A stretch of 64,000 nt of DNA from assembly GCF_000146325.1 (NCBI RefSeq), contig NZ_GL397067.1:912919-976918 (forward strand), written 5' to 3'. The position numbers and the translations under genes were made by a program. The notes beneath the pieces are model-generated. The model saw only the letters and a list, made by a program, of their open reading frames with translations. It had not been told where the DNA came from and did not search any database. Of this stretch, positions 1 to 9,015 are shown piece after piece (position 1 is the stretch's first letter; each line of letters starts with the position of its first letter). This DNA comes from Pediococcus acidilactici DSM 20284. GTDB lineage: Bacteria; Bacillota; Bacilli; Lactobacillales; Lactobacillaceae.

Positions 1-292
1 TATCAGATTAGTAACGTAAATAATTATGTCTTTCATTGAATTGTTTGCGTACTAAGAAATTAATCACTAGTCATTGACGCCTTTTGAGAAATCAATCACC
101 TTATCCAAATCCATTTTTTAGTATTTATTTTTTTCGGTTACTAGGAAATGAATTTTTTTATGTGTTTATTAAAGCCCTTATAGCTACTTAGGATTAATTG
201 CTTAAAAGGTGCGATCTGGACTAGTAGTTAAAGTATCGAGGACGGTTGCCAAAATACTTATATTAATCAAAATACTATGGAGGAGTTAAGGA
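1..292. other. AT-rich intergenic stretch, no gene seen
   Basis: No convincing coding region or RNA gene is visible here. The last bases before 293 hold a strong ribosome binding site (GGAGGAGTTAAGGA) for the next gene. A promoter for that gene is expected here, but no -35/-10 pair with normal spacing stands out. Confidence 0.5.
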
Positions 293-745
293 ATGAATTT
301 TATTAAACAACATAAGTGGATCGCCATCATCGTTGTAATCTTAATCGCCATTGCCGGCGGTTATCGTTATGCCAATCGCGGTCAATACGCCGTGCAAAAC
401 AAAGTCATGACGGTTGGAATGCGTGCTGATGATGACGTAACCTACGATAAATCCGCAAAAGCGGTTTTCAAACCTGACCATGAAGTAAAGTTTTCAGGTA
501 ACCAAGACAGCATGGATGGTTTTGGCAAAGTTAAGTGGTCTGCTAAGGGAAGCAAGGTTTTCTTGAAGAGCTGGGGAGTACGCTTAGCTACCATTGATAC
601 AGCTCATAAAGTAACTTTTAAAGGGCATCCTGCATATCGGGCGAATATTGATTTGAAGAAAGTCCTTGCGGGAGCTGGATACGATGACGCTAGTGAATTA
701 GTCGATGACGATTATAGTGTGACGCTCTACTTTGTCTTGAAATAA
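293..745 (+). CDS. Small membrane-anchored protein of unknown function
   Basis: I do not recognise a family for this 150-residue protein. A hydrophobic helix at about residues 8-23, after a basic N-terminus, looks like an uncleaved signal anchor; the rest (about 125 residues) would lie outside the cell. The exported part is polar, with several Asp-Asp pairs and no Cys. A strong RBS precedes the ATG. The gene ends 15 bases before the next gene, whose product has the same one-helix design, so the two are probably co-transcribed and may act together at the cell surface. Function is inference from topology only. Confidence 0.7.
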   Translation: MNFIKQHKWIAIIVVILIAIAGGYRYANRGQYAVQNKVMTVGMRADDDVTYDKSAKAVFKPDHEVKFSGNQDSMDGFGKVKWSAKGSKVFLKSWGVRLATIDTAHKVTFKGHPAYRANIDLKKVLAGAGYDDASELVDDDYSVTLYFVLK

Positions 746-760
746 TTAAAGGAGATTACA

Positions 761-1954
761 ATGGATAAATTTAAAACATTTATTACCCAAAATAAAAAAT
801 TAGTGTACGGCGTGATTGCAATCATTATCATTGCTGCAGGTGCAAAAATAGGATACGACTACCACAGCAACAACATCATTTCCCGGATTGAAGTAAAATT
901 CTATGGTTATAACGGACATGGTGATGCAGCAATAAGTAACGCCGAATCCGTAAATAAGTACATGACCCGGCGCGTATTGCAAAAGGATCACATAAAAAAA
1001 GACGTAATTAATAAAATAGTGTCTCATCCTGACACATTTGATTACAGTATGCTTTCTTCAGAAGATCAATATAAAATTCAATCATCAATAGAGGACCTTT
1101 CTTCGACTAGATTAGAATTCAAAGGGAAATCAACCGAACTTAAAAATGGCGATAAGGTTACCGTAACGTTTAAAAACAGCAATTCGGAACTTCCTTTCCG
1201 TGACGGCAAAAAAACGTTCACAGTTAAGGGATTGAAAAAAAGTACCAAAGTTTCTTCCAATAAGATTTTTAACCAACTTAAAATCAAAGCCCTCGGAATT
1301 AATGGCAAGGGACAAATTGCACTTTCAAGTAAAAATTCTGACTTAATCAATAGCAACATTAAGGTTAAAAACAATGGTCACCTTAGCAACGGAGATGTTA
1401 TTTCACTCACGCTCCCAAAAGCAGCCTTTAAAGATAGTAGTGGTAAGCACCAATACACTGGTTCAAGAACGTTCAAGTATAAGATTTCCGGACTAATTGA
1501 TAGTAAATCAATTACTAACGTTGACGACATTACGGATGCCACCGACACTGTCATGTCTGATTATACAGATGACAAACAATTCGCTGATGAAAAATACACA
1601 TCCAAGTTTGTTAACTTGTACGTAACTCCGTATAACGAAAATGAAGAAGAATACTACGATGACGACGACAACGAAGTTTCAAGCAAAGTAGAAGTCGCAG
1701 ATGCATCCGAAAATAGTACTTCATCTAGCAACAAATTATCAATTGTTGCAATTTATAGCGTCAATTCTTCGGACGCAGATGACGATGACGAACCTGAAAA
1801 TGTTGCCGTTGAAGTAAACAACCTATCGTTAAACGATGGTAAATTAAACATCAAAGATAAAAAGATTACTTCTGATGACAACGTTTCTACCCTTAGTGAT
1901 TCCATTAAGACCTACGAACGTAACTTGGAAGTTTCTGGTTTGAAACTAAAATAA
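761..1954 (+). CDS. Membrane-anchored extracellular protein with a duplicated domain
   Basis: This 397-residue protein has one N-terminal hydrophobic helix (about residues 14-28) followed by a long exported region. Two segments resemble each other: one starts near IEVKFYGYNGHGDAAIS, the other near LKIKALGINGKGQIALS. Each continues to a phrase like LKNGDKVTVTF or LSNGDVISLTL, then a charged stretch ending in KGL or SGL. This looks like a tandem pair of Ig-like or beta-sandwich domains, as in TcaA/YvbJ-like Gram-positive surface proteins. The C-terminal third is rich in Asp, Glu and Ser. RBS AAAGGAG. It follows the 293-745 gene by 15 bases and is followed by a terminator. No enzyme motif is seen. 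Confidence 0.7.
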   Translation: MDKFKTFITQNKKLVYGVIAIIIIAAGAKIGYDYHSNNIISRIEVKFYGYNGHGDAAISNAESVNKYMTRRVLQKDHIKKDVINKIVSHPDTFDYSMLSSEDQYKIQSSIEDLSSTRLEFKGKSTELKNGDKVTVTFKNSNSELPFRDGKKTFTVKGLKKSTKVSSNKIFNQLKIKALGINGKGQIALSSKNSDLINSNIKVKNNGHLSNGDVISLTLPKAAFKDSSGKHQYTGSRTFKYKISGLIDSKSITNVDDITDATDTVMSDYTDDKQFADEKYTSKFVNLYVTPYNENEEEYYDDDDNEVSSKVEVADASENSTSSSNKLSIVAIYSVNSSDADDDDEPENVAVEVNNLSLNDGKLNIKDKKITSDDNVSTLSDSIKTYERNLEVSGLKLK

Positions 1955-1973
1955 GTTAATACTAATTAAGAAG

Positions 1974-2008
1974 ACTAGGAAAGTTAGATAAATTTCCTAG
2001 TTTTTTTA
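1974..2008 (+). terminator. Rho-independent terminator after the surface-protein pair
   Basis: A nine-base stem (ACTAGGAAA / TTTCCTAGT) is followed by a run of seven T. It closes the 293-1954 transcription unit. Confidence 0.8.
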
Positions 2009-2059
2009 TTAATGAAGCAGGGTGGGCTTGTTTCTCCTGCTAATACTTTGTAAAAGAGG

Positions 2060-2089
2060 TTTACAAAGCCTTAATTGTGAATATATAAT
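2060..2089 (+). promoter_or_regulatory. Sigma-70 promoter of the zinc-ribbon gene
   Basis: TTTACA (2060-2065) and a perfect TATAAT (2084-2089) are separated by 18 bases. The promoter lies inside the longest possible reading frame (from 2022), which argues for the later ATG at 2121 as the true start. Confidence 0.75.
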
Positions 2090-2120
2090 GGTTATATCTG
2101 TTAATTTAGGAGGAATAATA

Positions 2121-2768
2121 ATGGTACAATCTGCAGTTGTTGAAAACGATAGCGATGCGTTTTCCGTTAGTTTATTAGCGTTTTGGGTAAAGGGAAGTAT
2201 TACACTAGATGACGCCTTCTTACGGGTAAATATGCCAAATACAGTTTTCTTTGGTTTGGTTCCTGCCGGTAAGCAAAAAGATTCATCTCCCCTTTCAGGA
2301 ATTACTAACGTATACACATCGAAATCATATAAGCTGAGCTCAATCTTTTTAGGATTATTAATTGCAATTATTGGAGTAGCGCTAATGGGCTCGTCATTCT
2401 TTTCGGCACTAATCGCAATTATCGTTGGGGTGCTTTTAATTGGTAGTGGAATCAGAACCACGTTTAACTATGAACGTTCCGGAATTAGTAAAACAATTGA
2501 CTTACCTTTCTTCGAAGCACATCATAGTGAAGAATTAGAAGAAAAACTCACCCAAAAATTAGCTACATATCAAGCGGATCGCAACGTGAGAGCACAAACG
2601 GACCGCACAATTCAACAAGGAGCTCAAAACACACAACAAATTGTTAACGCCGTAAGCGGAGATGCAAATAATGCCGCATCATCAGCGAGCGCATTTTGTG
2701 GTAGTTGTGGCGCACCGCTTGCTCAAGGTGCTAAGTTCTGTAACAAGTGTGGCGCTCAAGCTAACTAA
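2121..2768 (+). CDS. Two-helix membrane protein with C-terminal zinc ribbon
   Basis: The start at 2121 is chosen because AGGAGG sits 7 bases upstream and a clear promoter precedes it; an in-frame start at 2022 would precede that promoter. The protein has 215 residues. An N-terminal domain of about 65 residues is followed by two adjoining hydrophobic helices (about residues 74-112), a helical charged region, and a C-terminal zinc ribbon CGSCGAP...FCNKCGA (C-x2-C-x10-C-x2-C). The N-terminal domain and helix pair resemble the protein at 40553-41014, which lacks the ribbon. Such terminal ribbons are common in small lactobacillus membrane proteins of unknown role. It has its own promoter and terminator. 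Confidence 0.75.
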   Translation: MVQSAVVENDSDAFSVSLLAFWVKGSITLDDAFLRVNMPNTVFFGLVPAGKQKDSSPLSGITNVYTSKSYKLSSIFLGLLIAIIGVALMGSSFFSALIAIIVGVLLIGSGIRTTFNYERSGISKTIDLPFFEAHHSEELEEKLTQKLATYQADRNVRAQTDRTIQQGAQNTQQIVNAVSGDANNAASSASAFCGSCGAPLAQGAKFCNKCGAQAN

Positions 2769-2799
2769 TCGAGTTATAAATTTGATTAATTACAAATAA

Positions 2800-2839
2800 A
2801 AAGAGACCAGAATTTTTCACAAATTCTGGCCTCTTTTTT
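2800..2839 (+). terminator. Rho-independent terminator
   Basis: A hairpin with arms AGACCAGAATTT and AAATTCTGGCCTCT is followed by six T. It closes the zinc-ribbon gene and belongs by sequence to a GAGGCC/GGCCTC hairpin family seen elsewhere in the window. Confidence 0.85.
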
Positions 2840-3018
2840 GAGTCAACGAGTACGAAACTCAACCAAATTAAAGTTCACTAGCAAGATGCCAGCTTTTTCC
2901 AAAAATCCATCCCTTTCTTAGCAAATCTAAGATTTTTCCACTATCTTAGTATTTTATATACTTATGCACCTATCTTTTAAATTAAAGACCACGTATCCAT
3001 AACCCATTCTTAAGCTAA

Positions 3019-3056
3019 TAAAAAAACTTACCGCAATATATAAACAGTAAGCCTTC
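3019..3056 (-). terminator. Rho-independent terminator after rex
   Basis: Read on the minus strand, CTTACTG and CGGTAAG form a 7-bp stem with an 11-base loop, followed by seven T. It lies directly after the rex stop codon. Confidence 0.8.
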
Positions 3057-3063
3057 AATACAT

Positions 3064-3708
3064 TTATTCTAATTCTTCAATTTCCCGCCGGTTAATTCCG
3101 TAAATTAGCGATTGTAGTTCCACAGAAAGGTCCACGTCTTGCACAATCACTTTTTCTGGCACGGTCAGTGGAACCGTAGTAAAGTTCAAAATTCCTTGAA
3201 TCCCAACTTCTAGCAGCTGGTCAGTAAGTTCTTGAGCTTTTTCTGCAGGAACCGCTAAAATTGCCACGGTAATTTGTTGTTCTTTAATTTGTTCCTTTAG
3301 GTTTTTAATGTCATAAACTGGAATTTGGTTTTGCACCGTGTTCACCAATTTAGGATCAACGTCAAAAGCCGCGGTAATCCGTGCATTTCCAACCCGGTGG
3401 AACTTGAAGTTTAGTAACGCCCGTCCGAGGTTCCCTACCCCTACTAAAGCAACGTTTGCGTTAATATCTTGTCTTAACGCGTCATCAAAGAGTTCCAAAA
3501 GCTTTTGAACATCGTAGCCGTACCCACGCCGGCCCATTTGTCCAAAGTAAGAAAAATCCCGTCGAATGGTTGCTGCATCAATTTGTAAATATTCAGCCAA
3601 CATTGCGGAGGAAACTTTTTCTACTTTTTGGTCTGATAAACGCCGCAAATAGCGGTAATACAAAGGTAACCGACGGGTAGTCGGAATTGAAAGTTTAAAA
3701 TTAGCCAT
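3064..3708 (-). CDS. rex: Redox-sensing transcriptional repressor Rex
   Basis: Rex binds TTGTGAA-type operators and leaves DNA when cellular NADH rises, so it couples fermentation genes to the NADH/NAD ratio. The 214-residue protein has an N-terminal winged helix (IPTTRRLPLYYRYLRRL, then the recognition region with ATIRRDFSYFG) and a C-terminal Rossmann fold with NVALVGVGNLGRALL. The ATG at 3708 is preferred: GAGG lies 11 bases upstream, whereas the GTG at 3717 is only 2 bases from it. It lies just downstream of the serine hydrolase gene on the same strand and is closed by a terminator. A possible Rex half-site is seen upstream of the alcohol dehydrogenase gene. Confidence 0.95.
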   Translation of the reverse strand: MANFKLSIPTTRRLPLYYRYLRRLSDQKVEKVSSAMLAEYLQIDAATIRRDFSYFGQMGRRGYGYDVQKLLELFDDALRQDINANVALVGVGNLGRALLNFKFHRVGNARITAAFDVDPKLVNTVQNQIPVYDIKNLKEQIKEQQITVAILAVPAEKAQELTDQLLEVGIQGILNFTTVPLTVPEKVIVQDVDLSVELQSLIYGINRREIEELE

Positions 3709-3722
3709 TTTTTCCACATCCT

Positions 3723-4700
3723 CTATTGAACAACTTTTAATATTTCGTCACGCATTGCCACGTGGACCTTTTCATCCTCGATATAATCGTGTAGCAACAC
3801 GAGACCATGTTTATTTTGGTTATTAAAGGCAATTAACCCGGTTGGGCTGCTGCCGTAAAAGACATCGCGGTTTTCCTTGAAACGGCACCAGCCGAGCGAT
3901 TGGCCGTCGACATCCACCTTCTTGATTCCATCAAACAACTGCGGATCAAGAATTTCTTTGCCTTGGTAACTTCCCCGATTAATCATCATTTCGGTGAAAA
4001 CCGTTAGATCATTTAACGTTGAGAATAGGCCTGCATGCCCGCTTTCTCCATTTAACAACAATCCTAACTGATCTTCAACCTGACCTTGAATTTGTCCCCG
4101 TTTAGGATCGTTTCTCGTTGGCACAAAACGCATCTTAGGGCGGTTAAGGTTAAACCCACTGTTAGTCATTGCCAACGGATACAAAATCTTGTCCTGTACC
4201 GCCCGGTCAATGGAACCGTCCACCGTCCGAATGATAATTCCCAGAAGGGCAAAATTTAACGGAGAAACTTGCACGTGGTCGCCAGGCTCAAAATCCGTGT
4301 CAACCATGTAAAGCGCATTGATAAATTCAATCCCGGTCAACCGGTACATTCCCGGAATTTCCACCGGAATCCCACTAGTGTGCGTTAACAAATGCAATAC
4401 TAGCACATTCGGGTTGGAAAACCCTGGCAGGTACTTTTTAATCGGATCTTTTAACCGGATTTCTTGAATCGCTAAAAGCTGAAAAATCCGGGTCGTGGTC
4501 GCAATTACTTCAGTCATTGAACCGACGTCGTAAATCATCGAAGGATCAAGGCACACATTGCCTTCCTTACCGCCCTGCACGCCTTCGTAACGGCTTTCAA
4601 TTTCGTTTGGTAAAATGAAGCTGTACGAAGCTCCATTAATATAGTGTTGTTGAATTCCCTTTTCAATCACCTGATGAATCTGGTGCATTTGCTCAGTCAT
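3723..4700 (-). CDS. Serine-hydrolase (beta-lactamase class C) family protein, catalytic lysine lost
   Basis: This 325-residue protein has the overall pattern of the class C beta-lactamase/D-alanyl carboxypeptidase-like family: the leader to the active-site helix (IYDVGSMTEVIATT), LLTHTSG, and HAGLFSTLNDL. The usual SxxK is SMTE here: Ser61 is present but the lysine is Glu64 (GAA at 4511-4509). The YxN motif also looks changed (QVSPLNFALLG). It may therefore be a pseudoenzyme or binding protein. The ATG at 4700 is chosen over GTG at 4709 because GAGG lies 8 bases before it. It sits between tsaD and rex, a common lactobacillus arrangement. Confidence 0.8.
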   Translation of the reverse strand: MTEQMHQIHQVIEKGIQQHYINGASYSFILPNEIESRYEGVQGGKEGNVCLDPSMIYDVGSMTEVIATTTRIFQLLAIQEIRLKDPIKKYLPGFSNPNVLVLHLLTHTSGIPVEIPGMYRLTGIEFINALYMVDTDFEPGDHVQVSPLNFALLGIIIRTVDGSIDRAVQDKILYPLAMTNSGFNLNRPKMRFVPTRNDPKRGQIQGQVEDQLGLLLNGESGHAGLFSTLNDLTVFTEMMINRGSYQGKEILDPQLFDGIKKVDVDGQSLGWCRFKENRDVFYGSSPTGLIAFNNQNKHGLVLLHDYIEDEKVHVAMRDEILKVVQ

Positions 4701-4715
4701 CTTTGCCACCTCTTT

Positions 4716-5753
4716 TTATTTAGTCGCGCCCGGTTCCCAATCAAACTCTAGGCTCGGATCGGCATTAAGCGTCAAATCGGCGAATACTCCGTGACGCATC
4801 AGCATTTCGCCGGCTGCCCCAATCATTGCGCCATTATCTCCACAAAGTTTTAAGGGCGCCTTCACGAAATCTAAATCATTAAATTGGGCGCTGAGTTGTT
4901 GGTCTAAGGCATCCCGTAATCCCCTGTTCGCAGCAACGCCGCCCGCTAAAATCAACTGTTTGATTTCTAACGCTTTGCAAGCGCGGACCGTCTTGGCCAC
5001 AATTACGTCAACCACGCTTTGCTGAAAACTAGCCGCTAAGTCCGCTTTATCCAATTCTTCGTGAACTTGGTCCGCGTGGTGTACCGTGTTGATAAACGCA
5101 CTCTTTAACCCGCTAAAACTAAAGTCAAAGTTGTCATCGTGCTCCATGGCCCGTGGAAAATGGAACGTATCTTGTCCTTGGTGCGCCAATTCATCAATTG
5201 CTTTGCCGGCAGGATACTTTAATCCCATTACCCTACCTACTTTATCATAAGCTTCTCCGGCCGCGTCGTCACGTGTTTCGCCAATAATCTTAAATTCATT
5301 TTCCGCTGCCATATATACTAGTTCGGTATGTCCTCCGGAAACTAGCAACGCTAAAGCAGGGAATTTAATTGGTTTGACGAACCGAGCTGCGTAGATATGT
5401 CCCATCATATGGTTAACCGGAATCAATGGCAAATGATTTGCAGACGCAAAGGCCTTCGCCGCAGAAACCCCTACTAAGAGGGCACCCACTAGTCCAGGTC
5501 CGTAAGTAACCGCCACCGCACTTAAGTCCGTTGGCTGGACTTGTGCTTGTTTCATTGCTTGGTCAATGCACAGGGTGATTTGCTCAATGTGGTGTCTGCT
5601 AGCCACTTCTGGAACCACCCCGCCAAACCGTTGGTGACTATCAATTTGGGTGGCAATGATGTTTGATAAAATAGTGTCACCATTTTTAATAACCGCTACG
5701 CTAGTTTCATCGCAGCTGGATTCGATTGCTAATATTAAACTATCTTGTTCCAC
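4716..5753 (-). CDS. tsaD: tRNA N6-adenosine threonylcarbamoyltransferase TsaD
   Basis: TsaD transfers threonylcarbamoyl from threonylcarbamoyl-AMP to A37 of ANN-decoding tRNAs, working with TsaB and TsaE. The 345-residue length is typical. Visible motifs are [15 protein letters not shown], the metal-binding [14 protein letters not shown], and [10 protein letters not shown] near the C-terminus. The start is GTG, with GGGGAGG 5 bases upstream. It overlaps the end of rimI by 14 bases, and tsaB lies beyond, so tsaB-rimI-tsaD form one translationally coupled set. tsaE is not in the window. Confidence 0.96.
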   Translation of the reverse strand: MEQDSLILAIESSCDETSVAVIKNGDTILSNIIATQIDSHQRFGGVVPEVASRHHIEQITLCIDQAMKQAQVQPTDLSAVAVTYGPGLVGALLVGVSAAKAFASANHLPLIPVNHMMGHIYAARFVKPIKFPALALLVSGGHTELVYMAAENEFKIIGETRDDAAGEAYDKVGRVMGLKYPAGKAIDELAHQGQDTFHFPRAMEHDDNFDFSFSGLKSAFINTVHHADQVHEELDKADLAASFQQSVVDVIVAKTVRACKALEIKQLILAGGVAANRGLRDALDQQLSAQFNDLDFVKAPLKLCGDNGAMIGAAGEMLMRHGVFADLTLNADPSLEFDWEPGATK

Positions 5754-6354
5754 GATATCCTCCCCGCCATTTCGATAAATCTAGTTGCATATCGATGGCG
5801 TCCTCATGGTCACCAAAGTAATAGCCCTTTTTCAAACCGACGTTTTCAAATCCAATCTTCAAATATAACGCCTGGGCATTAATATTACTCTTCCGCACCT
5901 CTAAGGTAACCTTCTTATACTCAATAAACTGGGCCTTCCGCACAATTGCTTCAATTAAAAACGAACCAATCCCTTGATTTTGGTATTCGGGAAGAATGGC
6001 CACGTTGGTAATGTGGGCATTCTTCGCCCGGTCGTTAAATGAAGCCCCAATAAAGCCCATCAACTGGTCATTATGGCGAATCACCAAGTATAACCGGTCG
6101 ACCTTTCTTCTTAGCTCGTTTGCAAATGCCGTCCGGTCCCAGGGAGTCTGTCCATCATACACGGCCCGTTCCACCATTAAAATCTCGGGGATGTCCGTAT
6201 TAGTTGCCTGAGCCACAAAGTAGCTTTGTCCTTCAATCACCACGTTATGATGTGCAATTTCGAAGGCTTCTTCCCTTAGCCGGCGCGTTCGATTAAATAA
6301 GGTTCCTTGTGCCCAATTAATTAATTTGTCGAACATATGATTCTTTACTCTCAT
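5740..6354 (-). CDS. rimI: Ribosomal-protein-alanine N-acetyltransferase RimI (GNAT)
   Basis: A GNAT-fold acetyltransferase with the acetyl-CoA loop [14 protein letters not shown] and the C-terminal [17 protein letters not shown] typical of RimI, which acetylates the N-terminal alanine of S18 in the model system. It is 204 residues, longer than Escherichia coli RimI because of an N-terminal extension of about 45 residues seen in lactobacilli. It overlaps tsaB upstream and tsaD downstream. Two starts are possible, ATG 6354 and ATG 6336; neither has a strong RBS, which fits coupling to tsaB translation. The substrate is inferred from family and neighbours. Confidence 0.88.
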   Translation of the reverse strand: MRVKNHMFDKLINWAQGTLFNRTRRLREEAFEIAHHNVVIEGQSYFVAQATNTDIPEILMVERAVYDGQTPWDRTAFANELRRKVDRLYLVIRHNDQLMGFIGASFNDRAKNAHITNVAILPEYQNQGIGSFLIEAIVRKAQFIEYKKVTLEVRKSNINAQALYLKIGFENVGLKKGYYFGDHEDAIDMQLDLSKWRGGYRGTR

Positions 6355-7045
6355 CGTTTGGATGTTTTTCCTTCCAATTTCTTTCCGCTTCAGTTACTCG
6401 TAAATATGCTGGCACAAAAGTATAGTAATTTTCTAACGCTTGTTTTTGCAAGCCTAGCAAACCTAGCGCATAGGCGTTCGGCAAGTTATTTAACGTGGTC
6501 GAATGCTCAGCAATTACTCGCAAAGTGTCTTCTACCATCGGTTGAAATTTTTCAAAATGGTTATTAATAAAGTAAACCGATCGTCCCAGTTCATTGATTT
6601 TTGCCAGCAAAGATTCAAAACTCAGGTGCTGGTCGGCAACCACCGGCGTAACTTCCATGCCATGCTTTTCGTAAATCCCCGCAAAAACATTTTGGTTGCG
6701 TGCATCAAAGAACGGAACTACCAATCCGTCGTTAGGTGCGTTTGGCACTAACATTGCTAAACTAGAAATGCCGACCAATTCAATTTCCAGCGTCATTGCT
6801 AACGTTTTTGCCGTGGTGACCGCAATGCGCAACCCGGTGTATGAACCGGGGCCTTTGGCTACCACGATGCGGTCTAAATCTGCTAACGAAACTTCTGCCG
6901 TTTTTAGCGTCTGTGAAATAATTGGCATCAGCTGTTTACTGTGATTTCTTTTAATGTTAGTGGTTTGGATCGCCAGTAATTGATCATTTTCAAGTACTGC
7001 TACACTAAGTGCAACGTTAGACGTATCCAATGCTAAAATTTTCAT
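6317..7045 (-). CDS. tsaB: tRNA threonylcarbamoyladenosine biosynthesis protein TsaB
   Basis: TsaB is the non-catalytic partner of TsaD in t6A37 synthesis. The 242-residue protein starts MKILALDTSNVALSVAVLE, the ASKHA phosphate-binding motif, and contains VVAKGPGSYTGLRIAV, diagnostic for the YeaZ/TsaB family. RBS AGAGGAG precedes the ATG. It is the first gene of the tsaB-rimI-tsaD set; the intergenic hairpin at 7120-7151 separates it from galE upstream. Confidence 0.95.
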   Translation of the reverse strand: MKILALDTSNVALSVAVLENDQLLAIQTTNIKRNHSKQLMPIISQTLKTAEVSLADLDRIVVAKGPGSYTGLRIAVTTAKTLAMTLEIELVGISSLAMLVPNAPNDGLVVPFFDARNQNVFAGIYEKHGMEVTPVVADQHLSFESLLAKINELGRSVYFINNHFEKFQPMVEDTLRVIAEHSTTLNNLPNAYALGLLGLQKQALENYYTFVPAYLRVTEAERNWKEKHPNDESKESYVRQIN

Positions 7046-7119
7046 TTAGTTCGCTCCTCTTTTAGTCCCTTCTCACATTATCCTACAGAAACCGGCTTCC
7101 GACAACTATAGGAACGCAT

Positions 7120-7151
7120 AGAGGCTGAGAAAAAATTTTTCTCAGCCTCTA
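7120..7151 (-). terminator. Perfect inverted repeat between galE and tsaB
   Basis: AGAGGCTGAGAAAAA pairs with TTTTTCTCAGCCTCT. The palindrome lies downstream of galE, so it may end that transcript. No T-run follows on either strand, so termination would have to use T residues inside the stem. It resembles the hairpins at 2800, 27521 and 51561. Confidence 0.55.
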
Positions 7152-7207
7152 TTGTAAAATGTTTTATCAATTGTTTTCTATAATCATCATAAAAACGTAT
7201 TTAAAAT

Positions 7208-8200
7208 TTAACGATCTTCATAACCGCGGGGATGTTGTTGCTTCCAATTCCATGCTGTTTGGATAATTTCCTTAACATCATCGTATTGTGGTTGCCATTG
7301 CAAAACGTCCCGTGCTTTTTGGCTAGCCGCGATTAGTGAATCAGGATCTCCGGGACGGCGTTCGGCAATTTCAGCTGGAATTGGTTCGCCAGTAACTTCT
7401 CGCGCAGCTTCAACCATTTGCTTAACCGAAAAACCGGTTGAAGAACCGAGGTTGAATACGTCACTATCGTTGCCAGCTTTGAGGTAGTTAATCGCTAAAA
7501 TGTGAGCATCAACCAAGTCTAAAACGTGCACGTAGTCTCGAACGTTGGTTCCGTCAGGCGTATTGTAGTCGTCGCCAAAAATCTTCAATTGGTCTCGTTG
7601 ACCGGCCGACACTTGTAAAATAATGGGGGTCAAGTGGGTTTCGGGACCATGATCTTCACCAATTGAACCATCCGGGTAAGCCCCCGCAACGTTGAAGTAC
7701 CGTAGCGCCACGAATTTAATTCCGTAAGCTTGGTCAGCCCAACGAATGATTTTTTCCATCATTAACTTGCTTTCCCCGTAAGGATTGATCGGTGCTTGGC
7801 GATCGTTTTCCTCAATTGGTGATTTTTCAGGAACCCCATACGTCGCCGCTGTGGAAGAGAAAATAATTCGTTTAACGTCGTGATCGCGCATTTCTTCAAG
7901 CAACGCCACCATTCCGGCGGTGTTATTGTCAAAATACTTCAACGGTTTTTCCATGGATTCGGGCACGATTGAAAAGGCCGCAAAATGAACCACGGTATCA
8001 ATATTTTCCCGGTCAAAAACTCCCTTTAGAAACACATGGTTGCGGATGTCGCCTTCGTAAAAGCGAGCTTTTTCGTCAACCGCCTTTCGGTGGCCAGTCG
8101 ATAAATTGTCCACCACGACTACTTCTTGGCCTTGTTCAATTAGTCGTTTTACCATGTGAGAGCCGATGTAACCGGCGCCCCCTACTACAAGTATACTCAT
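7208..8200 (-). CDS. galE: UDP-glucose 4-epimerase GalE
   Basis: GalE interconverts UDP-glucose and UDP-galactose using bound NAD (Leloir pathway and cell-wall sugar supply). The 330-residue protein starts [17 protein letters not shown] (Rossmann motif), has the catalytic pair in SSTAATYG and YGESKLMME (YxxxK), and a C-terminal substrate region with [14 protein letters not shown] 8200 is chosen because GGAGGAGAAG lies just before it; the ATG at 8215 would contain that RBS. No other gal gene is adjacent, so it may serve exopolysaccharide or wall sugar synthesis as much as galactose use. Confidence 0.95.
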   Translation of the reverse strand: MSILVVGGAGYIGSHMVKRLIEQGQEVVVVDNLSTGHRKAVDEKARFYEGDIRNHVFLKGVFDRENIDTVVHFAAFSIVPESMEKPLKYFDNNTAGMVALLEEMRDHDVKRIIFSSTAATYGVPEKSPIEENDRQAPINPYGESKLMMEKIIRWADQAYGIKFVALRYFNVAGAYPDGSIGEDHGPETHLTPIILQVSAGQRDQLKIFGDDYNTPDGTNVRDYVHVLDLVDAHILAINYLKAGNDSDVFNLGSSTGFSVKQMVEAAREVTGEPIPAEIAERRPGDPDSLIAASQKARDVLQWQPQYDDVKEIIQTAWNWKQQHPRGYEDR

Positions 8201-8244
8201 TAACTTCTCCTCCATTCCAAACTATAAACAAGTTAATTGTACCC

Positions 8245-8982
8245 TTAACGCCGTGCCCATTCAACATTGGCTTCACAGCATAAGGTGTCGCCTACCGAAA
8301 TTTGATGACTGCTTCGCAAACTGTCCCGGTCAAACTCAACGACGCTATGCACCATTTGGTGAGGTTGAATTTCGACATGATAGCGAATGTTAACCATTTT
8401 AGGGAAGTAGTTATCTAAAATATCGTCATTCACGGTATTAAAAATCCATTCAAAATAACGTGCGTTGTTAACGTGGTGGTTCATATCAATATCGAAGTAA
8501 CGAACGGCGTAGTCCTGCTGGTTCGTTTCCCCGGTAATTTCTTGTAACTTAGGCAATCGGACAATTCGTTTTATGTAATCCGATTCGTACGGATCAATGA
8601 TTTCTGGCAACAATTTGCGCATCCGTCGCGTAGTGCGGTCCATCAAAACAAACATCGCGGTAGTTTCCACAATCTTTTCCCCATCCAGGGTCTTAATCCA
8701 AAAATCCCGTTGGCAGAAGTAGTCGTTGTGGTTCACCGCTTGGGTCCCCATCACGATCCGTTCGCCCACGTTAGGCAATCTCCGTAGCTGCATTACGTAC
8801 TGGGTGATGACCCAGCCTAGCCCGGTCTGATCCACCACCTCGGGGCCGACGCCTAAGGCTTGGCTTTGGTTATCCGATACTAACAGCATTACGTTTACCA
8901 TCATGGAAACCGTCATCGTTCCCGTTTGGTCGCCTTCATAGTAGGTTACCAAGTGTTCTTCTTCGTGTATCTTTCCAGCCAT
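8245..8982 (-). CDS. Acyl-ACP thioesterase (FatA/FatB-like)
   Basis: This enzyme hydrolyses acyl-acyl carrier protein to release free fatty acids. At 245 residues it has two hotdog folds: the N-terminal half begins HEEEHLVTYYEGDQTGTM, and the second contains DIDMNHHVNNARYFEW, matching the plant FatA catalytic-region pattern (N-x-H-V-N-N). RBS TAGGAGAG precedes the ATG. It lies 33 bases after rsmI and before galE on the same strand, a conserved lactobacillus order. It is relevant to the reduced fatty-acid cluster at 36-40 kb. Confidence 0.9.
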   Translation of the reverse strand: MAGKIHEEEHLVTYYEGDQTGTMTVSMMVNVMLLVSDNQSQALGVGPEVVDQTGLGWVITQYVMQLRRLPNVGERIVMGTQAVNHNDYFCQRDFWIKTLDGEKIVETTAMFVLMDRTTRRMRKLLPEIIDPYESDYIKRIVRLPKLQEITGETNQQDYAVRYFDIDMNHHVNNARYFEWIFNTVNDDILDNYFPKMVNIRYHVEIQPHQMVHSVVEFDRDSLRSSHQISVGDTLCCEANVEWARR

Positions 8983-9015
8983 TTTTCTCTCCTAAATACT
9001 GCTTTGCATTATAAG

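Noticed and set aside
2009-2461. 150-codon minus-strand frame opposite the zinc-ribbon gene
   Set aside because: Antisense shadow: no RBS, no family pattern, and it runs across the promoter of the plus-strand gene.
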